Below are positions 8,636-17,197 of a stretch of DNA of 35,130 nt, in pieces. Position 1 is the first letter of the stretch; each line of letters starts with the position of its first letter. The stretch comes from Methanobacteriota archaeon (GTDB lineage: Archaea; Halobacteriota; Methanosarcinia; Methanosarcinales; Methanosarcinaceae), in assembly GCA_030054735.1 (NCBI GenBank), contig JASGVX010000061.1, positions 1 to 35,130 of the forward strand, written 5' to 3'. Made by a program: the position numbers and the translations under genes. The notes under the pieces were generated by a model. It saw only the letters and a list, made by a program, of their open reading frames with translations. It searched no databases and was not told the origin of the DNA.

Positions 8636-9713
8636 GATTCTCAACCGAGGCCTTAGATATGGAAACCCCTTTCTTTTCCCCTCGCTTTTTTTCAGGGATC
8701 TCTTCTATGAGTTTTACCATAAATTCGGTTACGTCAATTTTATCCTTAAGAAGGGCATCTTTCTTAAGGCTCCAGTTTCTCTTAAGTTCAGGGTCTTTAA
8801 GGAGTTCCACAGCCTTTTTCATGGCGGCTTCTGGATCGCTGTAATTGAAGAGTAAACCATATTTCTCTTCAAGTTCCGAGAAGTTTCCCATAGTTCCTGC
8901 AAGAGATGAGACATAGATGGACGGGGTCCCAAGGATTGCGCTTTCTACAGCCATAGTTGCTCCTTCGCCTACACACAGCGTAGCGTAATAAAGAAGGCTA
9001 TGGATTTTTTCAGGGGAGACCTTGATTCTATACCGATCAAACTCTTCTGCCATATTTCCTTCTGAAGAAATGAAAACCTTCCCGAACTTTTCGAGTTCCT
9101 GGACAAATGCTAGCTTATTGTTAATTCCATACTGTCCCACATCATGGTGTGCTCCCCATGAAATAAAGCGTAGAACAACGAAGGGCTCACCTGGCGCCAG
9201 ACCATGCTCCCTCAAAACCTCAGGATTCGGGGAAAAATAAGCTGGATGAAGATAAGCCAGTTCATGATAGCCACTGTACCTGATTTGCTTTTTTCCCACG
9301 TCTTTTTTAAATGACATAGGCGTACAGATGATGTCACAGAAAGGATAGGTAATTTTTTGGGCTATCTCTGCATGTTCAGTGTCATTAAAGATTATGGATT
9401 TCTTTCCCAGTGCCCATGCTATATGGGCGACAGGAGGAGAAAGAATGCCAATAATAAGGTCTGGATTAAACTTGAGAGCCATTTTATAAAGTTTAGTTTC
9501 TCTTATGAAAAATTCTTCAAGCAGGCGGATTTTACCTTTTTTAACCTTGCTTAAAACTGTATGCGGGATATTATAAGCGTTTAATAGGTCTATTACGACA
9601 TCTTTGTCTCTTGAGACAACCATGACCTGGTGTCCCTTTTTTTCAAGATTCCAGATAGTATTTTTGAAGAAATGAACATGGGCCGGATGCCCTATATCAA
9701 CAATGACCCTCAA
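8628..9713 (-). CDS. DUF354 family glycosyltransferase-like protein
   Basis: The 361-residue product is a GT-B-like protein of the DUF354 family. It has the N-terminal RVIVDIGHPAHVHFFKN, the middle SIIFNDTEHAEIAQ, and late VGEGATMAVESAILGTPSIY, equivalent to the UDP-binding region of MurG/WecB-type enzymes. Such proteins are common in archaeal surface-glycan loci; the reaction is inferred, not shown. The start is TTG 9713, which gives the expected N-terminus; AAGGAAGTG lies upstream. It is the first gene of the minus-strand operon, and a TATA-like TTATAAG lies about 30 bases upstream of the start (near 9743). Confidence 0.82.
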   Translation of the reverse strand: MRVIVDIGHPAHVHFFKNTIWNLEKKGHQVMVVSRDKDVVIDLLNAYNIPHTVLSKVKKGKIRLLEEFFIRETKLYKMALKFNPDLIIGILSPPVAHIAWALGKKSIIFNDTEHAEIAQKITYPFCDIICTPMSFKKDVGKKQIRYSGYHELAYLHPAYFSPNPEVLREHGLAPGEPFVVLRFISWGAHHDVGQYGINNKLAFVQELEKFGKVFISSEGNMAEEFDRYRIKVSPEKIHSLLYYATLCVGEGATMAVESAILGTPSIYVSSLAGTMGNFSELEEKYGLLFNYSDPEAAMKKAVELLKDPELKRNWSLKKDALLKDKIDVTEFMVKLIEEIPEKKRGEKKGVSISKASVENHV

Positions 9714-10300
9714 AGTTTTTCACTTCCTTACTGATACCCGCTTATAATGGATGACTAGGGGAAAAGAACAACAGTTCCTGGAGAAGGCAGTAGTGGAAAG
9801 GGAGTAAGAAGGAGTAAATGCCAGATCCGGTAGCAGATAAGGCAATATTTCAAGAAATCAGGACTTCATTCTGCTTCTTATAAAAAGCAGTTGTTGAACC
9901 CTGGTTCTTCTTAAGTCCCTTTTTCTGAACCTTACTCTAAGATTTATTGTCCTTTGGATCAATCTGCTACTGAAATAGGAAGAAGGCAACAGCCCCCTAT
10001 CGGTAGCCCTACCCTATTACAGTGCTTCTTTGAACTTAAGTTTTTGGTTTTGATAGGATCACTAACAATTATTATTAAATGTTAGATAGTTCATAAATAA
10101 ATAGTTTTGGGAGTAAGATTCCAAACTAAGCTGGTTAAGAAACTAAAACACAAAGCTTCCAGGTATTTCAGTTTCATAAGTTAATTGCCCCTGAGCTAAA
10201 GACTCAGGGGTTTCCTGCCTCAGTTCTATAATATGAATTGTCAATATTTGAGGAAGATAACTTTCTGGAAATACGAATAAATAGTCAAAAATTAAAAGGT
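9714..10300. other. Gene-free spacer with operon promoter and one hairpin
   Basis: No coding region was seen. The left end holds the probable promoter of the DUF354 operon. A perfect 8-bp hairpin lies at 10188-10210 (next entry). The middle has no recognisable structure. Confidence 0.5.
10188..10210. repeat. Perfect hairpin CCCCTGAG/CTCAGGGG
   Basis: Eight base pairs flank the 7-base loop CTAAAGA, and a TTTCCTGCCTCAG tail follows. It could terminate the minus-strand membrane-protein gene that ends at 10301. It also resembles the subterminal hairpins of IS200/IS605-type elements, but no tnpA or tnpB is near, so a remnant end is only a possibility. Confidence 0.5.
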
Positions 10301-10606
10301 TCAGGTGGCAAACCCCATAAAGATAATTTCCAGGCCTGCAAAAAGGAAGTTAGCAACAAAACATATCAGCAGCGGGTATATCCCCATATCAATAGAGTCT
10401 ATTAAAATATGGTCTTCGTTTCTGGAAACCAGAAGCATTTCCTTTAGTCCTACAAGAACTATCAGCCCCAGAACTATTATCCTGTAATATTCAGGAATTC
10501 CAAAGTCTGTGTAAATAAAACAGACGCCTGAGCTGGGAAAGCTATTTCCCAGAGTTAATCCTTCTGTACCCAGGATCGACATTGAAAGCACTACAAAATC
10601 TCCCAT
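10301..10606 (-). CDS. Small multi-pass membrane protein, function unknown
   Basis: About 101 residues from ATG 10606 (an in-frame TTG at 10621 adds five). The sequence has about three hydrophobic segments: one near the N-terminus (MGDFVVLSMSILG), one at YRIIVLGLIVLVGL and one at YPLLICFVANFLFAGLEIIFM. A charged loop (VSRNEDHILIDSID) separates the last two. I do not recognise a family. It is transcribed divergently from the UDP-glucose dehydrogenase gene and shares the AT-rich intergenic region with it. No clear Shine-Dalgarno site precedes the ATG, so it may be leaderless or weakly translated. Confidence 0.55.
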   Translation of the reverse strand: MGDFVVLSMSILGTEGLTLGNSFPSSGVCFIYTDFGIPEYYRIIVLGLIVLVGLKEMLLVSRNEDHILIDSIDMGIYPLLICFVANFLFAGLEIIFMGFAT

Positions 10607-10648
10607 TATAGGTATTGTCAAAACATATACTAAATTCTAAGTGTAGAA

Positions 10649-10674
10649 ACTTATATACTATCAAACTATATAAA
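10649..10674. promoter_or_regulatory. Divergent TATA elements
   Basis: The plus strand reads CTATATAAA (10666-10674), suitable for the dehydrogenase gene. The minus strand reads AGTATATAAG just left of it, about 45 bases upstream of the small membrane-protein start. Confidence 0.4.
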
Positions 10675-10822
10675 TATTTAAACCGGCACGAAAATGATAA
10701 ATATATGAAAGCTTGAAATCGGGAACCTTGAGTTTAGAAAAAAATAAAAGAGACAGCTATCAGGAAATAAATAAGAATTGGAATCGATTACCTGTTCAAT
10801 TCCCGGAAAAGAGGTAAAGACT

Positions 10823-12106
10823 ATGAAAGTTTCTGTTATAGGTTCAGGGTATGTGGGTCTGGTCTCTGCAGTCTGCTTTGCAGAAGTAGGCCATGAAGTT
10901 ATCTGCGTAGATATTGATAGGAAAAAAACAGAGCAGATAAACGCAGGCATTCCCCCTATTTATGAAGAAGGACTTGAAGATCTTTTGCAAAAACATGCAG
11001 GAAAAAAGCTCATAGCAACTACTGATTATGAATTTGCAGTCAATAAAACAGATATCTCCTTTATCTGTGTAGGAACTCCTTCGGCTGAGGATGGGAGTAT
11101 AGATCTTTCAATTGTCAGGGCAGCAGCAGCAAGTATAGGTAAAACCCTTGCAAAAAAAGAAGATTATCATGTAGTGGTAGTAAAAAGCACAGTAGTTCCT
11201 GAAACCACAGAAAAATTCGTCCTTCCGATTCTGGAGGAAGCTTCAGGAAAGACAGCAGGAATTGATTTTGGTGTTGCAATGAATCCGGAGTTCCTGAGGG
11301 AAGGAAAGGCAGTCCAGGATTTTATGAATCCAGATAAAATTGTAGTTGGAGCAATTGACAAAAGATCAGGAAACCTCGTTTCTGAACTATACCGGACTTT
11401 CAAATGTGAGGTCACACGCACTGATCCGACAACTGCAGAGATGATAAAATATGCAAACAACTCCCTGCTTGCAACCAAGATTTCTTTTGCCAATGAAATA
11501 GGAAATATTTGCAAAAAACTGGGGATCGATACCTATGAGGTCATGGAAGCTGTAGGTAAAGACGTCAGAATTTCCCCAAATTTCCTGAATTCAGGAGCAG
11601 GTTTTGGAGGCTCCTGCTTTCCTAAAGACGTAAAAGCTCTTATAGGTAAAGCAAAAGCTATTGGATACCCTCCTGTGCTCCTTGAGTCAGTTATAGCTGT
11701 AAATGAGAGGCAGCCGCTTCTTATGACTGAAATCCTGCAGAGGAAAATAGGAAACCCTGCGGATAAAAAGATTGCAGTTCTCGGCCTTGCCTTCAAAAAC
11801 GAAACTGACGATGTAAGAGAATCCAGAGCAATTCCTGTAATTGCCGAACTTCTCAGGCTTGGAGCAAGAGTTTCGGCTTATGACCCTATGGCATCTGAGA
11901 ACATGAAGCGTATCTTTCCTTCAATAGAATACTGCAGTAAGGTCTCTGATGCTCTTAAAGATGCAGAAGCCTGTCTTGTGATGACAGAATGGGACGAGTT
12001 CAGGAGCCTTGACTCCGAATTCCAGGCCATGAAAGGAAAAACAGTGATTGATGGAAGGCGGGTAATTAAAGCTAAAAACATTGATTATGAGGGACTCTGC
12101 TGGTGA
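10823..12106 (+). CDS. UDP-glucose/GDP-mannose dehydrogenase family (UDP-glucose 6-dehydrogenase)
   Basis: The 427-residue protein has the three-part UDP-sugar dehydrogenase layout. The N-terminal NAD-binding motif is GSGYVG (Gly7, Gly9, Gly12). The central domain carries the catalytic cysteine in GGSCFPKD (Cys265). The C-terminal UDP-binding part contains LGLAFKNETDDVRESR. It oxidises a UDP-hexose, most likely UDP-glucose, to the uronate in two NAD-dependent steps. UDP-ManNAc dehydrogenase is the main alternative. ATG 10823 is chosen over a 15-codon longer start because GAGGT lies seven bases before it and it gives the family N-terminus. It converges on the UTP-glucose-1-phosphate uridylyltransferase gene, whose product would feed it, close to the polysaccharide operon. 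Confidence 0.92.
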   Translation: MKVSVIGSGYVGLVSAVCFAEVGHEVICVDIDRKKTEQINAGIPPIYEEGLEDLLQKHAGKKLIATTDYEFAVNKTDISFICVGTPSAEDGSIDLSIVRAAAASIGKTLAKKEDYHVVVVKSTVVPETTEKFVLPILEEASGKTAGIDFGVAMNPEFLREGKAVQDFMNPDKIVVGAIDKRSGNLVSELYRTFKCEVTRTDPTTAEMIKYANNSLLATKISFANEIGNICKKLGIDTYEVMEAVGKDVRISPNFLNSGAGFGGSCFPKDVKALIGKAKAIGYPPVLLESVIAVNERQPLLMTEILQRKIGNPADKKIAVLGLAFKNETDDVRESRAIPVIAELLRLGARVSAYDPMASENMKRIFPSIEYCSKVSDALKDAEACLVMTEWDEFRSLDSEFQAMKGKTVIDGRRVIKAKNIDYEGLCW

Positions 12107-12204
12107 GGACCAGCAGAACTAACTCTTCTCTTGTATATCGCTATTTTTTTTGCTTATTTTTCTCAAATTTATCTAATTCAATTATTTTTATATTACCCTG
12201 TTCT

Positions 12205-13125
12205 TCAAATCTTTTTTGCTTCATTTGTTTCTTTTACGTTCTTTTCTGCGGGAGTCTTATTAACTGCAAGGATTTCCCGCAAATATTCAAGTATATCATC
12301 TCTGAGGTTTTCGTTTTTAAGGGCAAAGTCCACTATGCATTTTACGTACCCGAGCCGGTCTCCAGTATCAAACCTTTTTCCTTTGAACCTGCAGGCATAG
12401 ATCATCTGAGACCTGTTCAGCAGCCTGATGCCGTCAGTGAGCTGGATCTCGCTCCCTACGCCAGTTCCGGCTTCTTTTATACAGTCAAAAATTTCAGGTG
12501 TGAAGACATAGCGTCCGATTGCTCCTATATTGGATGGAGCATTTTCAGGAGAGGGCTTTTCCACGATATCCTCAAGCACGTAGAGAGAATCGTCAAGAGG
12601 CTTGCCCTTTATAATCCCGTAGCTGCTCAGTTTTTCGTAAGGCACCTCTTCGACTGCGATTGTTGACCTTCCATATTTTTCAAAATTCTCTATAAGCTGG
12701 GCGGTGCAAGGGTTATCATTTACGATAATATCGTCTCCGAGAAGCACCGCAAAAGGTTCATTTCCTATATGGTTTTCTGCTCTGAGGACTGCATCTCCCA
12801 GACCATCTGGCTCTTTCTGGCGGATGTAGTGGATATCAACAAGAGAGGAGATATCCCTCACCAGCTTCAGCATGTCTGTCTGGTGTTTTTTCGCAAGGTG
12901 CATCTCAAGTTCGGGGGAGTCGTCGAAGTAGTCTTCAATTGCCCTTTTTCCTCTTCCCGTGATGATAATTATGTCCTCAATCCCCGAAGCTATTGCCTCT
13001 TCGACTACGTACTGTATTACGGGCGTATCAATGATCGGGAGCATTTCCTTTGGCATTGACTTTGTGGCAGGCAGAAAACGGGTTCCGAGACCTGCTGCCG
13101 GAATAACTGCTTTTTTGACTTTCAA
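12205..13125 (-). CDS. galU: UTP-glucose-1-phosphate uridylyltransferase
   Basis: From TTG 13125 the protein is 306 residues and begins with the nucleotidyltransferase signature KAVIPAAGLGTRFLPATKSMPKEML. GalU-type motifs follow: VEEAIASGI, LGDDI (UTP/Mg site), EKPSPENAPSNIGAIGRYVF, GVGSEIQLTDGI and the sugar-binding KRFDTGDRLGYVK. It makes UDP-glucose from UTP and glucose-1-phosphate. GGAGTG about seven bases upstream supports the TTG start; a longer TTG start at 13161 is possible but adds residues not seen in the family. It converges with the UDP-glucose dehydrogenase gene (98 bp gap, T-rich). Together they would supply UDP-glucose and UDP-glucuronate for the surface-glycan genes to the left. 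Confidence 0.92.
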   Translation of the reverse strand: MKVKKAVIPAAGLGTRFLPATKSMPKEMLPIIDTPVIQYVVEEAIASGIEDIIIITGRGKRAIEDYFDDSPELEMHLAKKHQTDMLKLVRDISSLVDIHYIRQKEPDGLGDAVLRAENHIGNEPFAVLLGDDIIVNDNPCTAQLIENFEKYGRSTIAVEEVPYEKLSSYGIIKGKPLDDSLYVLEDIVEKPSPENAPSNIGAIGRYVFTPEIFDCIKEAGTGVGSEIQLTDGIRLLNRSQMIYACRFKGKRFDTGDRLGYVKCIVDFALKNENLRDDILEYLREILAVNKTPAEKNVKETNEAKKI

Positions 13126-13707
13126 GATGGACACTCCAGAAAAAGGAGAAATTTCATTCAAGTAATTTTAGATATGTATTGTTTATCTTAAACTGCAATT
13201 CTAATTAATTTTTCCCTATCCTCAGTAGTTCCGAATCTCCTTTAGAGAGAATTATGGCCTATATCCCCAGAATTGAGAGCTCAGATTGAAGAGCTTCAAG
13301 GGCTTCGTTGCAAAAAAAATGTGTACTTTTAGGCTATTATTACTTTCTTTAAATCTCTAATTTACCTTCGCATTATACGTTTCATTCGCTGCGAAGCCAG
13401 TTCCTGTTAGCATTGTGAACAAAAAACCAAATATAATTACAATTATATATTTTTATATATGATAACCACTGAGTTAATTTATATTTAAAGATATTTGAAA
13501 CCTTGTCAGGACATTAACTAAATTTAGATAGTTGAACTGTTAACAGTTCAGATAATTTCTTGCAGCAGCCTTTTATGAGTAACGCTTTTCATAACCCCGG
13601 ACAACAACACGCTCGACGAAGGAGAGCGGCCTTTCCCGTGAAGCCTGCAAATAAACAGTTTTTTAATAACTGAGGAAGTTTGTTAAAAGCTGAATTACCT
13701 GAAAAAC

Positions 13708-13772
13708 GTATATGAAATTCTTCGAATAACAGGCACAAAAAATGAAAGTACTTGGAAGCACTTTCATGCTAA
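13708..13772 (+). repeat. Dispersed repeat with internal palindrome, copy 3
   Basis: Nearly identical to the reverse complement of 2758-2822, it reads ATTCTTCGAATAACAGGCAC, an A-run, then a 24-base palindrome at 13743-13766 (TGAAAGTACTTGG... to ...GCACTTTCA). It sits about 105 bp upstream of the ATPase start, just before its TATA box. Confidence 0.8.
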
Positions 13773-13812
13773 ACAAAAAATAATCCATTACGAAAGCAAT
13801 CATACTTAAAAG

Positions 13813-13822
13813 GTTATATATC
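13813..13822 (+). promoter_or_regulatory. TATA box of the ATPase/TPR cassette
   Basis: GTTATATATC lies 58 bases upstream of the ATG at 13880, leaving a leader of about 35 bases. Confidence 0.45.
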
Positions 13823-13879
13823 GTTTACAACATACACTTCATGTTGAAATGATCAAAATTTCTGAAAGGAAGTACGATA

Positions 13880-15139
13880 ATGGCAGGAGACCTGAAACAA
13901 ATCTACGAACGATTTAATCCAAATAAAGCTCTTCAAAATGACAGTTTGGAAAAATATTATGTAGAAATAGACCAGAACGAAATATATATTGGAGATCTAA
14001 AAACTAACCTTGAGCTTAGCCTTGAAACTCACGAGCCAATTAAACTTCTTTTTACTGGCCATAGAGGATCAGGCAAAACAACAGCATTAAACCGTCTTGT
14101 TTCATACCTGAATAGAGAAATGGGAGATAAATTTTTTATTGTTCACTTTAGTGTTCTCGACCTTCTGGACAATAATGATATAATTTACACTGATGTATTG
14201 TTTTCAATACTTACAAAAATTATGGAAAAGTGTCAGGTAGAGTGCGATATAAGCCCTTCACTGGCTGAAAGAGCAGAAAGATGGGGTAAATCCATAACAA
14301 AAATAGAGATATCTGAAGATAAGGTGGAAGCAGGTGCAGGCTTTAATTTATCATATTTTTTTGAACTACTGGCACGGATGAAAAGCGAAACAACAACCAG
14401 ACAAGAAATTAGGGAAGAGATTCAACCACGTGTTTCGGAATTGATTAATCTGATAAATGATATAATTGCTGAAATAGAAAAAAGTGAAAGGCAAGTGCTT
14501 GTCATAATTGATAATCTTGAAAAATGTGATTACGAAAATGCATCGGATTTATTTTACCGTCACAGCACCCAGCTAACTCAACCATTATGCAAGATTATTT
14601 ATACATTCCCTATTTCTCTCCGAAGCTCGAATAATTTCAGCCAGATTAGAGGGAATTTTAGCGTAGATATAATCTATCCAAATATCAAGATTCATGAAAA
14701 GGATGGAAATGTAAAGGATACGAACGGTAGAAATTTCATGAGGCAAATTGTAGAAAAAAGAGTTTCTACTGACCTGTTTACTCCCGAAGCTCTTGAATAC
14801 ATTATTGATATGAGTGGAGGTGTTATCAGAGAATTTATAAGAATAATTAGGGATTCGGCAGTACGAGCCATAGCTAGAAGAAAAACCTTGATAGAGAAAG
14901 ATATTGCCGTAGAAGTAATAAATGGACTCAAAAACTCATATCAGGCACAGTTGAGTGATGAAGATTATGACGTACTTTTGAATATATATGAAACTAAGGA
15001 CATAAAAAGAGACGAGAAACTTGTTGGCCTGCTTCATAATCTCAGCGTGCTCGAATATACGAATGGAAGAAGCTGGTGTGATGTTAATCCAATTGTCAGG
15101 TCGATTCTTGAAGAGAAAAATCTTCTTACAGAAAAATAA
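13880..15139 (+). CDS. P-loop AAA/STAND-like ATPase, first gene of an accessory cassette
   Basis: The 419-residue protein has a clear Walker A motif GHRGSGKTT (residues 60-68) and Walker B VLVIIDNLEKCD (Asp211, Glu214), followed by a sensor-like IIYTFPISLRS and a C-terminal helical region. It resembles AAA_16/STAND-type or KAP-like ATPases that act as switches, not the common housekeeping AAA families. The N-terminus (FNPNKALQNDSLEKYYVEI) precedes the ATPase core directly, so there is no fused effector or repeat domain. The TPR-bearing protein encoded 81 bp downstream may supply that. Codons are AT-rich like the TPR gene. AAAGGA upstream of the ATG is a modest ribosome site. Function is unknown; a signalling or defence role is inference from architecture. 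Confidence 0.75.
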   Translation: MAGDLKQIYERFNPNKALQNDSLEKYYVEIDQNEIYIGDLKTNLELSLETHEPIKLLFTGHRGSGKTTALNRLVSYLNREMGDKFFIVHFSVLDLLDNNDIIYTDVLFSILTKIMEKCQVECDISPSLAERAERWGKSITKIEISEDKVEAGAGFNLSYFFELLARMKSETTTRQEIREEIQPRVSELINLINDIIAEIEKSERQVLVIIDNLEKCDYENASDLFYRHSTQLTQPLCKIIYTFPISLRSSNNFSQIRGNFSVDIIYPNIKIHEKDGNVKDTNGRNFMRQIVEKRVSTDLFTPEALEYIIDMSGGVIREFIRIIRDSAVRAIARRKTLIEKDIAVEVINGLKNSYQAQLSDEDYDVLLNIYETKDIKRDEKLVGLLHNLSVLEYTNGRSWCDVNPIVRSILEEKNLLTEK

Positions 15140-15220
15140 AATGAATTAGAAAGTTTAATTAAAAATTGTCGTCAAACAAGGCTTTAAATTATTTAATCTG
15201 GGAGCCTGAAGGGCAAAAAT

Positions 15221-17023
15221 ATGGAAATGGAACCCTCTCATTTTATGAAAGTCGAAGAGATAATTACACTCCTTGACCTCTCTGAAGACTGTACAATTGC
15301 ATTTGTGCGCTGTAATAAGCCCATTTTATGTGATGCAATCTACAAGGAAATTTGTGAGCGGATACGTAGTAGAATTCATGTTTACAAGATTGAAATGAAT
15401 GAAGAATCCACAAATCTCTTTCAGCTTTTAGAGGAAATAACAAAATCCGATTCGTACAATTCAAAACTTAATGAAAATAAAAAAATTGCTTTTTTTGTTT
15501 TTGGGCTCGACTGCGCAGTAAAAAAGAAAAACATTAGCGGGAAATCAGAAGCCTTGCTTCTGCTGAATATGATGCGAGAAAAGTTTCTGGAAATCAAACA
15601 CCCGATACTTATCTGGATAAACAGTGCGTCGCTCAATTTAATCCTTGAGGATGCACAGGATTTTTTTTCATGGAGAACCACGGTTTTTGAATTTGATGCC
15701 AAAAGAGAATTAACTTCCAGTCCAAATTTCGAATTTGAGGATTTTGATGGTCTGGACAAAAAAGGGCTGGAAGAACTTGTTGATTATTACAAAAATTTAA
15801 TTATAGAATTTGAAAACAAAGAATTGAAAGATCCTTATAAATTTGCTTACTGGAATTACAATCTCGGAATGATTCAACTACGTATGGGCTATTCAAAAGA
15901 AGCTATGAATTATCTTGAAACTGCAGCATTAATATCATCCAGGTTTGAAAATAAAAACCTAAAAGTTTCTATATACCGTAATCTAGGCATAACATACTAC
16001 CAGCTTGGAGATTTGAAAAAGGCTCTCGAATATTCAGATCAGGCTCTTAAAATTATTAAAGAGATCGGAAACAAGAAAGAGGAAGGATTTATCCTAAAAA
16101 ACTTTGGCACAATCAATGTACAACTTGGTGATGTAAGAAAAGCAATTGAATACTATGAACAGGCACTGGAAATTGCAAAAGAAATAGGGGACAAGCGAGG
16201 AGAAGGTGCAGACCTTGGAAATCTGGGCATCGCCTACAGTGATCTGGGAGAGACAAGAAAAGCAATTGAATACTATGAACAGGCACTAGATATTGCAAAA
16301 GAGATAGGGGACAGGAGAGGAGAAGGAAATCACCTTGGAAATCTGGGGAGCGCATACAGAAATCTGGGAGAGACAAGAAAAGCAATTGAATACTATGAAC
16401 AGGCACTGGAAATTGCAAAAGAAATAGGGGATAGGAGAGGAGAAGGAAATCGCCTTGGAAATCTGGGGAACGCATACAGAAATCTAGGAGAAACAAGAAA
16501 AGCAATTGAATACTATGAACAGGCACTGGAAATTGCAAAAGAGATTGGGGACAGGCGAGGAGAAGGTGTAGACCTTGGAAACCTGGGTATCGCATACCGT
16601 GATCTGGGAGAGACAAGAAAAGCAATTGAATACTATGAACAGGCACTGGAAATTGCAAAAGAGATAGGGGACAGGCGAGGAGAAGCTATAAACCTTGGAA
16701 ATCTGGGTATCGCATACCGTGATCTGGGAGAGACAAGAAAAGCGATTGAATATTATGAACAGGCACTTGAAATTGCAAAAGAGACAGAGGACAGGCGAAG
16801 AGAAGGTGCAGCCCTTGGAAATCTGGGTATCGCCTTCAGTGATCTGGGAGAGGCAAGAAAAGCTATTGAATTTTTAAAGGAATCCCTCACAATAGGAAAG
16901 GCGATTGAAGATCCGAGGATAGTTGGCCTTTGTGAGCAGAAATTGAAGGAACTTGAAGGGACTGAAGGGTCTGAAGACGATAAAACTTCGAAAATATCCT
17001 CCAGTTTCAAAACGTATTTTTAA
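15221..17023 (+). CDS. TPR protein with N-terminal degenerate P-loop-like domain
   Basis: The 600-residue protein has two parts. Residues about 1-170 look like a P-loop domain that has lost its Walker A site: CTIAFVRCNKP at the expected place, a hydrophobic Walker-B-like strand IAFFVFGLD, then HPILIWINSASLNLIL and DAQDFFSWRTTVFEF. Similar 'PLxLWLP ... DFWSWRSGVFEF' segments occur in many bacterial TPR/NB-ARC-like proteins. From about residue 200 onward there are tetratricopeptide repeats. Six 40-residue units are nearly identical (AIEYYEQALEIAKEIGD..., GNLG-AYRNLGETRK), with more diverged ones on each side. TPR arrays bind proteins or peptides. The gene follows the ATPase gene by 81 bp, probably in one transcript, so the pair may act as a split STAND-like switch and sensor. 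Confidence 0.8.
   Translation: MEMEPSHFMKVEEIITLLDLSEDCTIAFVRCNKPILCDAIYKEICERIRSRIHVYKIEMNEESTNLFQLLEEITKSDSYNSKLNENKKIAFFVFGLDCAVKKKNISGKSEALLLLNMMREKFLEIKHPILIWINSASLNLILEDAQDFFSWRTTVFEFDAKRELTSSPNFEFEDFDGLDKKGLEELVDYYKNLIIEFENKELKDPYKFAYWNYNLGMIQLRMGYSKEAMNYLETAALISSRFENKNLKVSIYRNLGITYYQLGDLKKALEYSDQALKIIKEIGNKKEEGFILKNFGTINVQLGDVRKAIEYYEQALEIAKEIGDKRGEGADLGNLGIAYSDLGETRKAIEYYEQALDIAKEIGDRRGEGNHLGNLGSAYRNLGETRKAIEYYEQALEIAKEIGDRRGEGNRLGNLGNAYRNLGETRKAIEYYEQALEIAKEIGDRRGEGVDLGNLGIAYRDLGETRKAIEYYEQALEIAKEIGDRRGEAINLGNLGIAYRDLGETRKAIEYYEQALEIAKETEDRRREGAALGNLGIAFSDLGEARKAIEFLKESLTIGKAIEDPRIVGLCEQKLKELEGTEGSEDDKTSKISSSFKTYF
16141..16860 (+). repeat. Six 120-bp tandem DNA repeats inside the TPR gene
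   Basis: The units begin at 16141, 16261, 16381, 16501, 16621 and 16741, and each encodes one 40-residue TPR. They are nearly identical at the nucleotide level, including silent positions, so they are being homogenised or were duplicated recently. Copy-number change by recombination is likely. Confidence 0.93.
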
Positions 17024-17102
17024 GGCTTTCGCCAGCAAGCTGAAATTCAAAAATAACTCTTCAAAAAGCATAACTCAGATCAAAACCCCCAGAAGCAAAA
17101 GC

Positions 17103-17114
17103 TATTATATAAAT
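17103..17114 (+). promoter_or_regulatory. TATA box for the marker 8 gene
   Basis: TATTATATAAAT lies about 85 bases before the ATG at 17198. A ribosome site AAGGTGG lies five bases before that ATG. Confidence 0.45.
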
Positions 17115-17197
17115 AGCCACAAACTCTAGCTGAAATTTTTTTACCGAATCTTAATTTCTTAACAATCGTTTTTTGCTCAGTTTGTAAAGGTGGAACT

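Larger units (their letters stand above)
13126..13879. other. Accessory-type spacer with palindrome, repeat copy 3 and a duplicated 24-mer
   Basis: No intact gene. The spacer contains a perfect 18-bp palindrome at 13533-13550 (TGAACTGTTAACAGTTCA) and a 24-base segment at 13608-13631 identical (inverted) to the end of the YdjM-like gene at 23878-23901. It also has the third dispersed-repeat copy and the promoter of the ATPase gene. This mosaic marks the left border of the ATPase/TPR cassette. Confidence 0.6.

Noticed and set aside
10188-10210. IS200/IS605 end
   Set aside because: The hairpin has the right look, but no tnpA/tnpB or second end is nearby, so it is listed only as a hairpin.
16113-16658. 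181-codon minus-strand frame in the TPR gene
   Set aside because: It is a shadow of the 120-bp tandem repeats on the coding strand.
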